Positions 31,622 to 38,982 of a stretch of 38,982 nt of DNA are shown here, piece by piece. Below the pieces are notes generated by a model. It was not told the origin of the DNA, made no database searches, and saw only the letters and a list, made by a program, of their open reading frames with translations. This DNA comes from Erysipelothrix sp. (GTDB taxonomy: Bacteria; Bacillota_I; Bacilli_A; Erysipelotrichales; Erysipelotrichaceae). The stretch is from assembly GCA_012841625.1 (NCBI GenBank), contig DUUI01000056.1, positions 1-38,982 of the forward strand. The letters run 5' to 3'. Position 1 is the first letter of the stretch. Every line of letters starts with the position of its first letter. Made by a program: the position numbers and the translations under genes.

Positions 31622-32582
31622 AATATTAGAAGTAAATGACCTAAAGATGTATTTTTCCTATAAGAAGAACTTTATTGGACAAACGACTCAAACCCTTAAA
31701 GCTGTTGATGGAGTCAGCCTTTATATTGATGAAGGTGAAATATTAGGACTAGTCGGTGAAAGTGGTTGTGGTAAAACAACAACAGGTCGCAGCATTGTCC
31801 GACTCTTAAACCCAACTGATGGGAATATCATATTCTTAGGCGATGATATTACTCATAAGAATAAAAAAGAACTTCAAAGTATTTACAAAAATATTCAACT
31901 CATCTTTCAAGACCCCTACGCCTCACTCAATCCTCGTAAAAAAGTTGGAAAAGCGATTATGGAGGTTCTGAAGGTGCATGGTGAAAATGATAAAAATAAA
32001 CAAATTGAAAAGACCAAAGAACTTTTCTCAATGGTAGGTCTCAATGACCAAGCTATGGAAAAATATCCCCATGAGTTCAGTGGTGGTCAACGACAAAGAG
32101 TCATCATCGCACGCGCTTTAGCCGTCTCGCCAAAGTTAATTATTTGTGATGAACCAGTGTCTGCACTTGATGTGTCAATACAAGCACAGATAATCAACTT
32201 GCTCATCGAACTACGGGATAAGTTAGGACTTTCCTATTTGTTTATCTCACATGATTTAAGAGTCATTCAATACATTAGCGATCGAGTCAGTGTCATGTAT
32301 CTTGGTAAGATTGTCGAAGAAGCCACAACTGAAGCCCTTTTTAGTAACCCTTTACACCCATATACGATGGTACTTTTATCTTCAGTTAATGGTCAACACA
32401 AAGAACAACCACTTCTACCAGGGGAAGTTCCAAGTCCTGTCAATCCACCTAGTGGCTGTAGTTTTCGAACTCGTTGTCCATTTGCGATGGATATTTGTGC
32501 TCAAGAAACACCCGAATTACTGAACCAAAACAAGAACCATAAGGTTGCTTGTCATTTATATACAAAGGAGAATAACGAATGA
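31614..32582 (+). CDS. dppF: Peptide ABC transporter ATP-binding protein (DppF/OppF)
   Basis: 322 residues from ATG 31614, which has GAGGTGATG just upstream. The longer frame from 31590 lies in dppD. Walker A GESGCGKTT, signature FSGGQRQR, Walker B LIICDEPVSALDVS, and C-terminal cysteine tail CSFRTRCPFAMDIC. It pairs with DppD to power the transporter. Its TGA stop overlaps the ATG of the binding-protein gene (ATGA), which also shows that TGA is a stop in this organism. Confidence 0.92.
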   Translation: MSKILEVNDLKMYFSYKKNFIGQTTQTLKAVDGVSLYIDEGEILGLVGESGCGKTTTGRSIVRLLNPTDGNIIFLGDDITHKNKKELQSIYKNIQLIFQDPYASLNPRKKVGKAIMEVLKVHGENDKNKQIEKTKELFSMVGLNDQAMEKYPHEFSGGQRQRVIIARALAVSPKLIICDEPVSALDVSIQAQIINLLIELRDKLGLSYLFISHDLRVIQYISDRVSVMYLGKIVEEATTEALFSNPLHPYTMVLLSSVNGQHKEQPLLPGEVPSPVNPPSGCSFRTRCPFAMDICAQETPELLNQNKNHKVACHLYTKENNE

Positions 32583-34129
32583 AAAAAATATTAAAAGTTT
32601 TATCCGTGCTCATTGTCGCCCTATCACTAGTGGCCTGTTCCAATAATGTTCCAACAGATTCAAGTGAAAAAGTTTTGACAATTGGTTATGATCGCGACGC
32701 CGAACTATTAGACACTATCAAAACAGCCTGGTATTCCGATGCCCTTATTTATATTCACGATCGCTTAGTGACTCGTGACTATGACTTTAGTTATCAACCA
32801 GGTCTTGCCAAGAGTTGGGAAACCTCAGATGATGGCATTACATGGCGCTTTGTTTTACGTGATGATGTCACATTCCATGATGGCTCAGAGTTTACCTCAG
32901 AAGATGTGAAGTGGACACTAGATACAATCCTAGACCCTGAGACAGGATCACCATTCATGGGTGATTTAGCATCCATCAAATCAGTAGAAATCATTGATGA
33001 CTATACAATAGATATCATATTAAACTATCCATTCCCTAACCTACTCTTTAATCTAAGTACAACCGCCTCAGGGATTCATCCAGCTAATGCCTATGAAACC
33101 TATGGCGATGATTATGGAAAAAGAGTCATCATTGGATCAGGTCCTTATAAATTTGAGGGATGGGTATCAGGCGATAGAACAGTCTTAGTAAGAAATGAAG
33201 ACTATGCTTGGGGACCAGATTGGATGGAGAACCAAGGACCTGCCTTAATCGATAAGATTATCATGAAGGTCTTACCTGAAGAAAATTCTCGTATTATGGA
33301 ACTAGAAGTTGGTGGTATCCAAATATTACGAAATGTCCCAGAAATCTATGTCGATCAACTCAATGAAAATGATGAAGTCAGTATCTATCAAGAGCCTGCA
33401 ACTAAATTAGGCTATCTGGCATATGCAACCGACAAAGAACCATTTAATGATATTAAAGTGCGCCAAGCATTAAATCACGCAATTAATAAAGAAGACGTCA
33501 TTCAGTTTGTCTTTACAGGCATGGGAGAAGTCGCTCATGGATACTTACCTCCTGCCCTTTCTGATGAATACTTACAAGAAAGTGTTGACTTAGCCTATGA
33601 CTTTAATCCTCAAAAAGCAAAAGATCTTCTCACTGAGGCGGGTTATCCTGATGGATTAACATTATCTCTATCAGCTGATAATTCTTCAAAGATGAGTAAA
33701 CTTGCTGAAATCGTTCAAGTTCAATTAAAAGAAGTAGGCATTGAAACAGAGATTCGTTTGTATGACTCTTCAAGTTATGCCGACTTCCTAAGACAGGGAG
33801 AACAGGAACTATTTATTAATGAATATAGTTGGCCAAATGCTGATATCATCGATTGGTTCTTGCTCTCTGAAAGAATCCCTTATCCTAATCATTCAAAGTG
33901 GAATGATCCAACAACCGATGAAATGATTATGGATGCTGCACAAAGTTCCTCATGGGAAGAGCGTGCACAAGGTTATAAAGAAGTTCAAGAGTATTTGATT
34001 GAACAAGCAGTCTGGGTTCCTATCTACATCCCAATGAATACCATTGCGGCACGAGCTGAGGTGACTAATTTTAAGTATCATCCGTGGATGCTACAGTATA
34101 ATGATGGATTTGATATAGACATTGAATAA
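32579..34129 (+). CDS. dppA: Peptide ABC transporter substrate-binding lipoprotein (DppA/OppA)
   Basis: 516 residues. Lipoprotein signal with lipobox LVAC (Cys20). Family 5 solute-binding protein: DLAKSW-type motif as GLAKSWETSDDGITWRFVLR, DVTFHDGSEFTSEDVKW, and IGSGPYKFEGWVSGDRTVL. The mature protein has the length typical of dipeptide/oligopeptide or nickel-binding members. Ligand cannot be told from sequence. It lies third in the operon, with the ribosome binding site AAAGGAG inside dppF. Confidence 0.92.
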   Translation: MKKILKVLSVLIVALSLVACSNNVPTDSSEKVLTIGYDRDAELLDTIKTAWYSDALIYIHDRLVTRDYDFSYQPGLAKSWETSDDGITWRFVLRDDVTFHDGSEFTSEDVKWTLDTILDPETGSPFMGDLASIKSVEIIDDYTIDIILNYPFPNLLFNLSTTASGIHPANAYETYGDDYGKRVIIGSGPYKFEGWVSGDRTVLVRNEDYAWGPDWMENQGPALIDKIIMKVLPEENSRIMELEVGGIQILRNVPEIYVDQLNENDEVSIYQEPATKLGYLAYATDKEPFNDIKVRQALNHAINKEDVIQFVFTGMGEVAHGYLPPALSDEYLQESVDLAYDFNPQKAKDLLTEAGYPDGLTLSLSADNSSKMSKLAEIVQVQLKEVGIETEIRLYDSSSYADFLRQGEQELFINEYSWPNADIIDWFLLSERIPYPNHSKWNDPTTDEMIMDAAQSSSWEERAQGYKEVQEYLIEQAVWVPIYIPMNTIAARAEVTNFKYHPWMLQYNDGFDIDIE

Positions 34130-34149
34130 CTAGAAAGAAGGTCGAGGAA

Positions 34150-35076
34150 ATGTTGAAGTATACACTAAAAAAATTACTAGGAATCATTCCTGTGCTTTTT
34201 GTGACAAGTCTGATTGTTTTCTCCATCTTCTATTTTGGACCCGGCGATCCAGTGTCACGAATTGCGGGTCCTAATGTCACCACTGAAGTCTATCAAAATA
34301 TTATGGAGACCTATGGTTTAGATCAACCCTTTCTGATTCAGTATGGTAATTTTATTATGAGCGTCATCCAAGGCGATTTAGGAGTTTCTATTCTTCAACA
34401 ACGCCCAGTCATTGAGATGATTGCTGAGCGTGCAGCAGTGACCTTACAAATTGGACTAATCGGGTTTGCGATTACCTTTCTAATATCAATACCTATCGGT
34501 GTACTTGCGGCAATAAAAAAGAATACCATTGTTGATTATGCGTCCATGACGGGTATACTTTTTGGGCAAGCATTACCCACATTCTGGCTTGGTATGATGT
34601 TGCTATATTTCTTTGCCTATAGACTTAGATGGTTTCCAATATCAGGAGATGGGACATGGAGAACACTCGTCTTACCCAGTGTTGCGATTGGTTTAACGAA
34701 TGCTGCCGCAACCGCTCGTATGGTTCGTTCCAATATGTTGGAAGTACTTAATCAAGATTATATCAGAACCGCTAAGGGGAAGGGTCGATCAGAGAGAGTC
34801 ATTATTTATCGTCATGCTCTTAAAAACGCATTGATTCCAATTATTACAATAATGGGCTTGCGTCTGGGTTGGATTTTAGGAGGTTCGGTCGCTCTAGAGA
34901 TTATCTTTAGTATTCCCGGCTTGGGTCGACTTATGGTAGATTCAATCCTAGCAAGAGATTTCCCTGTTGTCATGGGGTCGATGATTGTTCTAACCGGAGC
35001 AATTGTACTCGCAAATGTTGTATCTGATATCTTATATGCGGTGGTCGATCCGCGCATTGGAAGGAGCACAAAGTGA
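34150..35076 (+). CDS. dppB: Peptide ABC transporter permease (DppB)
   Basis: 308 residues, six helices. Typical DppB start MLKYTLKKLLGIIPVLFVTS, PGDPVSR in the first periplasmic loop, and the ATPase-contact loop RTAKGKGRSERVIIYRHALKNA near residues 208-229. The ribosome binding site is AAGAAGG. Its stop overlaps the next gene by four bases. Confidence 0.92.
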   Translation: MLKYTLKKLLGIIPVLFVTSLIVFSIFYFGPGDPVSRIAGPNVTTEVYQNIMETYGLDQPFLIQYGNFIMSVIQGDLGVSILQQRPVIEMIAERAAVTLQIGLIGFAITFLISIPIGVLAAIKKNTIVDYASMTGILFGQALPTFWLGMMLLYFFAYRLRWFPISGDGTWRTLVLPSVAIGLTNAAATARMVRSNMLEVLNQDYIRTAKGKGRSERVIIYRHALKNALIPIITIMGLRLGWILGGSVALEIIFSIPGLGRLMVDSILARDFPVVMGSMIVLTGAIVLANVVSDILYAVVDPRIGRSTK

Positions 35077-35957
35077 ACTCAAAGGATAGAATTGATAATC
35101 TTGTAATTATTCAAGAATCTTCTAATGGACAATTTAAAATGTTTCTTAAACGATTCTTTAAACATAAGGGAGCCATCTTTGGATTAATAATTATTAGCCT
35201 TTTTATATTCATGGCAATCCTTGCCCCTTTATTAGCTCCCTATCAATATGATGCACCTAATATAAACTCAATTTTAGAGGCACCCTCATTGTCTCATCTT
35301 TTTGGAACAGATGAATTTGGTCGAGATATATTAAGCCGTATTCTTCATGGTTCACAAATTTCGTTGACAGTAGCATTGATTGCGGTTGTCTTTTCCTTGC
35401 TCATTGGAACAATTCTTGGTGCTATTGCAGGCTACTATGGAGGTAAGATTGATTTTATCATTAGCTCAATTACTGATATAGCCTATAGCTTTCCAACGAC
35501 ACTTTTAGCAATTGCCTTTATTGCGGTCTTAGGGCCAGGCTTAGAGAGTGTCATCATCGCCATCAGTTTAGCAAGTTGGGCAGGATACAGTAGAGTCGTT
35601 AGAGGACAATTCATTGCACTAAAAAATAGAGAATTTGTCGATGCCGCAAAAGTTTTAGGGTATAGCGATTTTAGGATTATGTTTGGACATATTTTACCTA
35701 ATGCATTAGCACCAATTATTGTAATGGCCACTCTAGAACTACCTAAAGCAATTGTCATAGAGGCTAGCTTAAGCTTCTTGGGTCTTGGGACTCAACCACC
35801 CTTACCAAGTTGGGGAGTTATTCTTGATAGTGGTAAGGGACTAATTGGACAAGCTCCATGGATTTCATTTTTCCCAGGTTTAATGATTTTGTTGGTCGTC
35901 TTAGGGTTTAACCTCTTTGGTGATGCCTTAAGAGATGTCTTTGATCCAACATCTTAA
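35073..35957 (+). CDS. dppC: Peptide ABC transporter permease (DppC)
   Basis: 294 residues. N-terminal OppC segment (HKGAIFGLIIISLFIFMAIL), HLFGTDEFGRDILSRILHG diagnostic of DppC, and the contact loop FVDAAKVLGYSDFRIMFGHI. It starts with GTG inside the end of dppB (GTGA overlap) and ends the operon before a terminator. Confidence 0.92.
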   Translation: MNSKDRIDNLVIIQESSNGQFKMFLKRFFKHKGAIFGLIIISLFIFMAILAPLLAPYQYDAPNINSILEAPSLSHLFGTDEFGRDILSRILHGSQISLTVALIAVVFSLLIGTILGAIAGYYGGKIDFIISSITDIAYSFPTTLLAIAFIAVLGPGLESVIIAISLASWAGYSRVVRGQFIALKNREFVDAAKVLGYSDFRIMFGHILPNALAPIIVMATLELPKAIVIEASLSFLGLGTQPPLPSWGVILDSGKGLIGQAPWISFFPGLMILLVVLGFNLFGDALRDVFDPTS

Positions 35958-35966
35958 AACTAAAAA

Positions 35967-36007
35967 AAGATGATTTGCTTATAAACAAACCATCTTCAGT
36001 ATTTTTT
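35967..36007 (+). terminator. Terminator of the dpp operon
   Basis: AAGATG-A-TTTG, loop CTTATAAA, CAAA-C-CATCTT, then CAGTATTTTTTATTT. Ten pairs with one mismatch. Confidence 0.75.
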
Positions 36008-36031
36008 ATTTATTTTTCTATTAAATTGAAT

Positions 36032-36061
36032 GGAGCAAAAGCTGTTTGTGCTCCTTTTTTT
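36032..36061 (+). terminator. Second terminator facing the end of the proV-like gene
   Basis: GGAGCA, 11-base loop, TGCTCC, seven T on the plus strand. The hairpin also lies just after the stop of the minus-strand ATPase gene, so it may serve both sides. The T tract favours the plus strand. Confidence 0.75.
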
Positions 36062-37235
36062 ATACAATAGATGACAGAACATGTGCCTTAGACACAATAC
36101 CCTTTAAGGTATTATCCTTGTCAACCACCGCTATTGGAAATGGCGTCGTTGAAGCTACTTCCATAATATCAGTTAGTAAAGTATCTGGTGCGGTTGTATT
36201 AATATCTCTAATCACAACATCACTCATAGTTAATTGATTCTTACTCCCTTCAATAGCATCATCAATTGTGACAACACCTTGAAGTTTCATTTTAGTATCA
36301 ACAACATAAGCACTTGATACCCCATTGGTTCGCATCATTTTGATGGCTAAATTTAAGCTATCCTTTAAATCAACAATACTGTTTGGGGTGATCATAACAT
36401 TCTTGACATGAATTACTTGCGCCTTATCAGCACTGTCAATAAATTGTTTAACATAATCATCTGCTGGGTTTTCACTCATCTCTTCTGGTGTGGCCACTTG
36501 AATGACTTCACCATCACGCATAATTGCGACACGATCACCAAGCTTAAAAGCTTCGTTTATATCGTGCGTAATAAAGACAATTGTTTTGTCTAGCTTACGT
36601 TGAATACTTAAGAGCTCAAACTGCATGTCTTGACGCACTAGCGGATCTAAGGCCGAAAATGGTTCATCCATCAGTAGAATTTCAGGATCATTTGCTAAAG
36701 CTCTAGCAATTCCTACTCGTTGCTTCATCCCACCTGATAGACTGCTAATCGGTTCATGATCATGACCATCTAAACCAACAAGACTAATCATTTCTTGGGC
36801 TTTGTCTCGTCTTTCTTCTTTAGCAATTCCCTTTATCTCAAGACCATACTCAACATTTCCAATCACATCACGATGTGACATGAGTCCAAATTGTTGGAAG
36901 ACCATTGAGATTTTGTTTTTTCTAAAGTGATTAAGTTCTTCACGATTGTATTCTCCAATATTTTGGCCCTCATAAAATATTTGACCAGATGTTGGTTTAT
37001 TTAATCGGTTGAAGCATCTAACGAGTGTCGATTTACCTGAACCAGACAAACCAATAATGACAAAGATTTCGCCAGGTTTAACCTCAAGATTTACATCCCA
37101 CAGAGCAACTATGACTTTTGTTTGTTCATAAATTTCATCTTTTGTTTTTCCTGCAAGCTTCATTGAGCGTGCTTTAGCTTTGTCTTTACCATAAAGTTTG
37201 GACAAACCTTTAACACTTAAAATACTATTATTCAA
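36060..37235 (-). CDS. proV: Glycine betaine/choline ABC transporter ATP-binding protein with CBS domains (ProV/OpuAA)
   Basis: About 391 residues. Walker A GLSGSGKST, signature LSGGMKQR, Walker B ILLMDEPFSALDPL. A tandem CBS region occupies roughly the last 120 residues (VKNVMITPNSIVDLKD to KAHVLSSIV), the ionic-strength sensor in relatives such as OpuA. The N-terminal SMKLAGKTKDEIYEQT insertion is typical of ProV/OpuAA. The start is taken as TTG 37235, with GAGGTG seven bases upstream. ATG 37241 touches that site directly, and the frame is open to 37283 inside the permease gene. It overlaps the permease gene by eight bases. Confidence 0.92.
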   Translation of the reverse strand: MNNSILSVKGLSKLYGKDKAKARSMKLAGKTKDEIYEQTKVIVALWDVNLEVKPGEIFVIIGLSGSGKSTLVRCFNRLNKPTSGQIFYEGQNIGEYNREELNHFRKNKISMVFQQFGLMSHRDVIGNVEYGLEIKGIAKEERRDKAQEMISLVGLDGHDHEPISSLSGGMKQRVGIARALANDPEILLMDEPFSALDPLVRQDMQFELLSIQRKLDKTIVFITHDINEAFKLGDRVAIMRDGEVIQVATPEEMSENPADDYVKQFIDSADKAQVIHVKNVMITPNSIVDLKDSLNLAIKMMRTNGVSSAYVVDTKMKLQGVVTIDDAIEGSKNQLTMSDVVIRDINTTAPDTLLTDIMEVASTTPFPIAVVDKDNTLKGIVSKAHVLSSIV

Positions 37236-38100
37236 CGTCATCCACCTCACTTCGTTTAACAAGTCCTTGGGTAATACGGTCAAGAATAACTGCCAATATA
37301 ACTACAGCTGAACCGGAAATTAATCCACGACCCATTTCTATTCGCTGAACCCCAATCAAAACTTCCATACCTAAACCTGTTGCACCAATCATGGACGCTG
37401 TAACAACCATTGACATAGCCATCATAAGAGTTTGGTTGACCCCTGTCATGATGGTTGGCAATGCTTGTGGTATTTGTACCTTTACAAGCGATTGAAGTCG
37501 AGTTGATCCAAATGCAATGGATGCTTCAACAACTTCTTTATCGATTTGACGAATTCCTAAGTTGGTTAATCGGATCATAGGTGCAACCGCATAAACGGTT
37601 GTCGCAATGATGGCTGGTGGTCGTCCCATTCCAAAGAAGAGCAGTGCCGGTATTAGATAAACAAAGACTGGCATTGTCTGCATCATATCTAGGATTGGTC
37701 GAGCGATTCGATCTAGTCGATCACTGGTTGATAAGAGTACTCCTATTGGGAATCCTAAAATCAGAGCAATGATGACCGATGTAATAATAATTGATAGTGT
37801 ATTATTCATTAGGTCCCATAAGCCAAAGACACCTATGAGTGAAAGCAACAGTCCATAGAGTAGTCCTTTTCTTAGTTTATTTGTGACTTTCCAAGTAACT
37901 AAAACAACTAATAAAATAAGGATAAACCACGGAATGTAGTTTAGTATATTGTTTATTGAATTGACTAGAAATCTTAAGCCATCAGATATTCCGCTAAAGA
38001 AGGCGTCATATCTGACGCCAAATTCTCTTACGGAACGGTCAATAGCATCTAAATCTAGATTAATTTCAAAGGGGAATTCATTTATCCAATTAAGATTCAT
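37228..38100 (-). CDS. proW: Glycine betaine/choline ABC transporter permease (ProW/OpuAB)
   Basis: 290 residues. An N-terminal segment with FGVRYDAFFSGISDGLRFLV precedes the core permease. About seven helices, with the ATPase-contact loop EVVEASIAFGSTRLQSLVKVQIPQALPTI near 193-221. MMQTMPVFVYLIPALLFFGMG is characteristic of ProW/OpuAB. The ribosome binding site is AAAGGA. It lies between the binding protein and the ATPase, all on the minus strand. Confidence 0.93.
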   Translation of the reverse strand: MNLNWINEFPFEINLDLDAIDRSVREFGVRYDAFFSGISDGLRFLVNSINNILNYIPWFILILLVVLVTWKVTNKLRKGLLYGLLLSLIGVFGLWDLMNNTLSIIITSVIIALILGFPIGVLLSTSDRLDRIARPILDMMQTMPVFVYLIPALLFFGMGRPPAIIATTVYAVAPMIRLTNLGIRQIDKEVVEASIAFGSTRLQSLVKVQIPQALPTIMTGVNQTLMMAMSMVVTASMIGATGLGMEVLIGVQRIEMGRGLISGSAVVILAVILDRITQGLVKRSEVDDVE

Positions 38101-38113
38101 GTTTTATTCCTTT

Positions 38114-38982
38114 TTAGCTATTAAGATAGTCTCTTAATGTTTGAGCATCTTCTGGTTGTAGCCAATCATCTAGTAGTGCATCATGTTCAGTTAAGAACCA
38201 TTCTACAGCTTCTTGAAAGTCGGCACTATTGTCCTGCATATACCCTAGGGCTTCTGAGGTCATTTGACTGGATGTGCGGTATTTAGAGAAGAACTCTATA
38301 AATTCTTCATTACCTGCTTCTGCGAAGTCATTACTGACTGCTGTTGTTACGTTAACGGGTGGGAATGCTCCAATACCATCTAAGAATGTCTCTTCATTGT
38401 ATGGATCATCTTCTAATAAAACCATGTCATAAAGCCCTAAGAGCCATGTTGGTTCCCAATAGTATGATGCGATTGCTTCACCGCGATCAATGGCCGCTGT
38501 GATGGCTGCTGATAAAGCAGCATCTGAGCCTGGTCTAAAGTAAACAAAGTTTTCATCTAGTCCATGATGCAGATATTTAGCATGTAGAATATCATCAACT
38601 TCCCATCCTGGGATTGCTCCATACATTCTTCCCATCTCTGGATTGTCATCATCTGGGAATATATGTGGGTAGTCTTTTAGATCCCAAATATATTGAAGAT
38701 CTGGAGCCATTGGCTCAATTCCTCGTTCTTCATCCCCTTCAATGACATATCTTGGTACATAAACACCTTGATAGTTATCGTCAAAGTTGACGCCAACTTC
38801 AATAAGTTTTCCTGCTTCAAGATCTTCTCCATAGGTTGGAATGTTGTCAGTCCATACTTCTGTGTGGGCATCGATGTCGCCAGCGATGATCCCTTCATGA
38901 GTTACAGGTGTTGAGCCTGGTACCTCACTCCAAGAGTAACCCCATATTTGTTGTGCAATAGTTCCTACGACAGCGTTATGGA
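38114..38982 (-). CDS. proX: Glycine betaine/choline-binding protein (ProX/OpuAC type), N-terminus beyond the window
   Basis: Partial: 288 residues to the window edge in one open frame, beginning HNAVVGTIAQQIWGYSW. An in-frame ATG at 38710 is internal. The OpuAC domain shows EGIIAGDIDAHTEVWTDN, VPRYVIEGDEERGIEPMAPD, GAIPGWEVDDI, ASYYWEPTWLLGLYDMVLL and NEEFIEFFSKY. Several Trp and Tyr residues could form the aromatic cage for quaternary amines. Ligand may be glycine betaine, proline betaine or choline. The order binding protein, permease, ATPase differs from the common OpuA order and recalls choXWV. The signal sequence is not visible. Confidence 0.9.
   Translation of the reverse strand, partial: HNAVVGTIAQQIWGYSWSEVPGSTPVTHEGIIAGDIDAHTEVWTDNIPTYGEDLEAGKLIEVGVNFDDNYQGVYVPRYVIEGDEERGIEPMAPDLQYIWDLKDYPHIFPDDDNPEMGRMYGAIPGWEVDDILHAKYLHHGLDENFVYFRPGSDAALSAAITAAIDRGEAIASYYWEPTWLLGLYDMVLLEDDPYNEETFLDGIGAFPPVNVTTAVSNDFAEAGNEEFIEFFSKYRTSSQMTSEALGYMQDNSADFQEAVEWFLTEHDALLDDWLQPEDAQTLRDYLNS

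Noticed and set aside
38693-38914. Separate plus-strand or alternative-frame minus-strand ORFs over the binding-protein gene
   Set aside because: The ProX-type frame is continuous from 38980 to 38114 with family motifs throughout. The other frames are shadows.

Overview
This is an AT-rich chromosomal window that looks like a low-GC Gram-positive bacterium (Bacillota). The gene content is PTS permeases, a BglG/LicT antiterminator, a BceAB-type exporter, several OpuC/ProU-like osmoprotectant genes and AGGAGG-type ribosome binding sites. TGA is used as a normal stop in several ATGA overlaps (near 8212, 32579 and 35073), so the Mollicute TGA=Trp code does not apply. I cannot name a genus.

Layout. 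1-127: right end of an IS3-family insertion sequence, which has replaced the last codons of a small membrane-protein gene. 78-1914: two small membrane proteins, with mutY divergent from the second. 1868-4304: a P1B-4 metal-efflux ATPase under a Fur/PerR-type palindrome, a small membrane protein, and the terminator of the next unit. 4317-6098: an N-acetylglucosamine-type PTS permease (nagE) with palindromes upstream. 6127-11433: a minus-strand operon tex / membrane protein / glyoxalase-type protein / Gfo-Idh oxidoreductase / hflX. 11542-14293: a BceAB-like ABC exporter. 14321-18386: a trehalose operon (licT-type antiterminator, treP, treC) with an antiterminator RNA (RAT) and overlapping terminator between the first two genes. 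18550-19722: an M20 amidohydrolase. 19706-22582: a four-gene OpuC-type osmoprotectant ABC operon.

22583-24900 is the least ordinary part. About 1.1 kb is rich in inverted repeats and has no convincing gene. It is followed by a structured leader, a broken gene for a secreted bacteriocin-like protein, a small two-helix membrane protein, and a 54-codon ORF interrupted by one stop. 24901-25406 holds six tRNA genes (order Val-Thr-Tyr-Gln-Lys-Gly) with a clear promoter and terminator. 25587-30147: AI-2E family transporter, glycerophosphodiesterase, cupin, tandem-domain PPK2 kinase and a GerMN-like lipoprotein. 30632-35957: a dipeptide/oligopeptide ABC operon (D-F-A-B-C). 36060-38982: a second osmoprotectant system of ProU type (binding protein, permease, CBS-bearing ATPase), cut by the window edge.

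Functional themes are sugar uptake by PTS (GlcNAc, trehalose), osmoprotectant import by two different ABC systems, and peptide import. The most interesting pattern is regulatory. At least five genes (the 149-aa membrane protein, mutY, tex, licT, opuCB) have a -10 hexamer only 6-7 bases before the start codon and no ribosome binding site, which predicts leaderless mRNAs.
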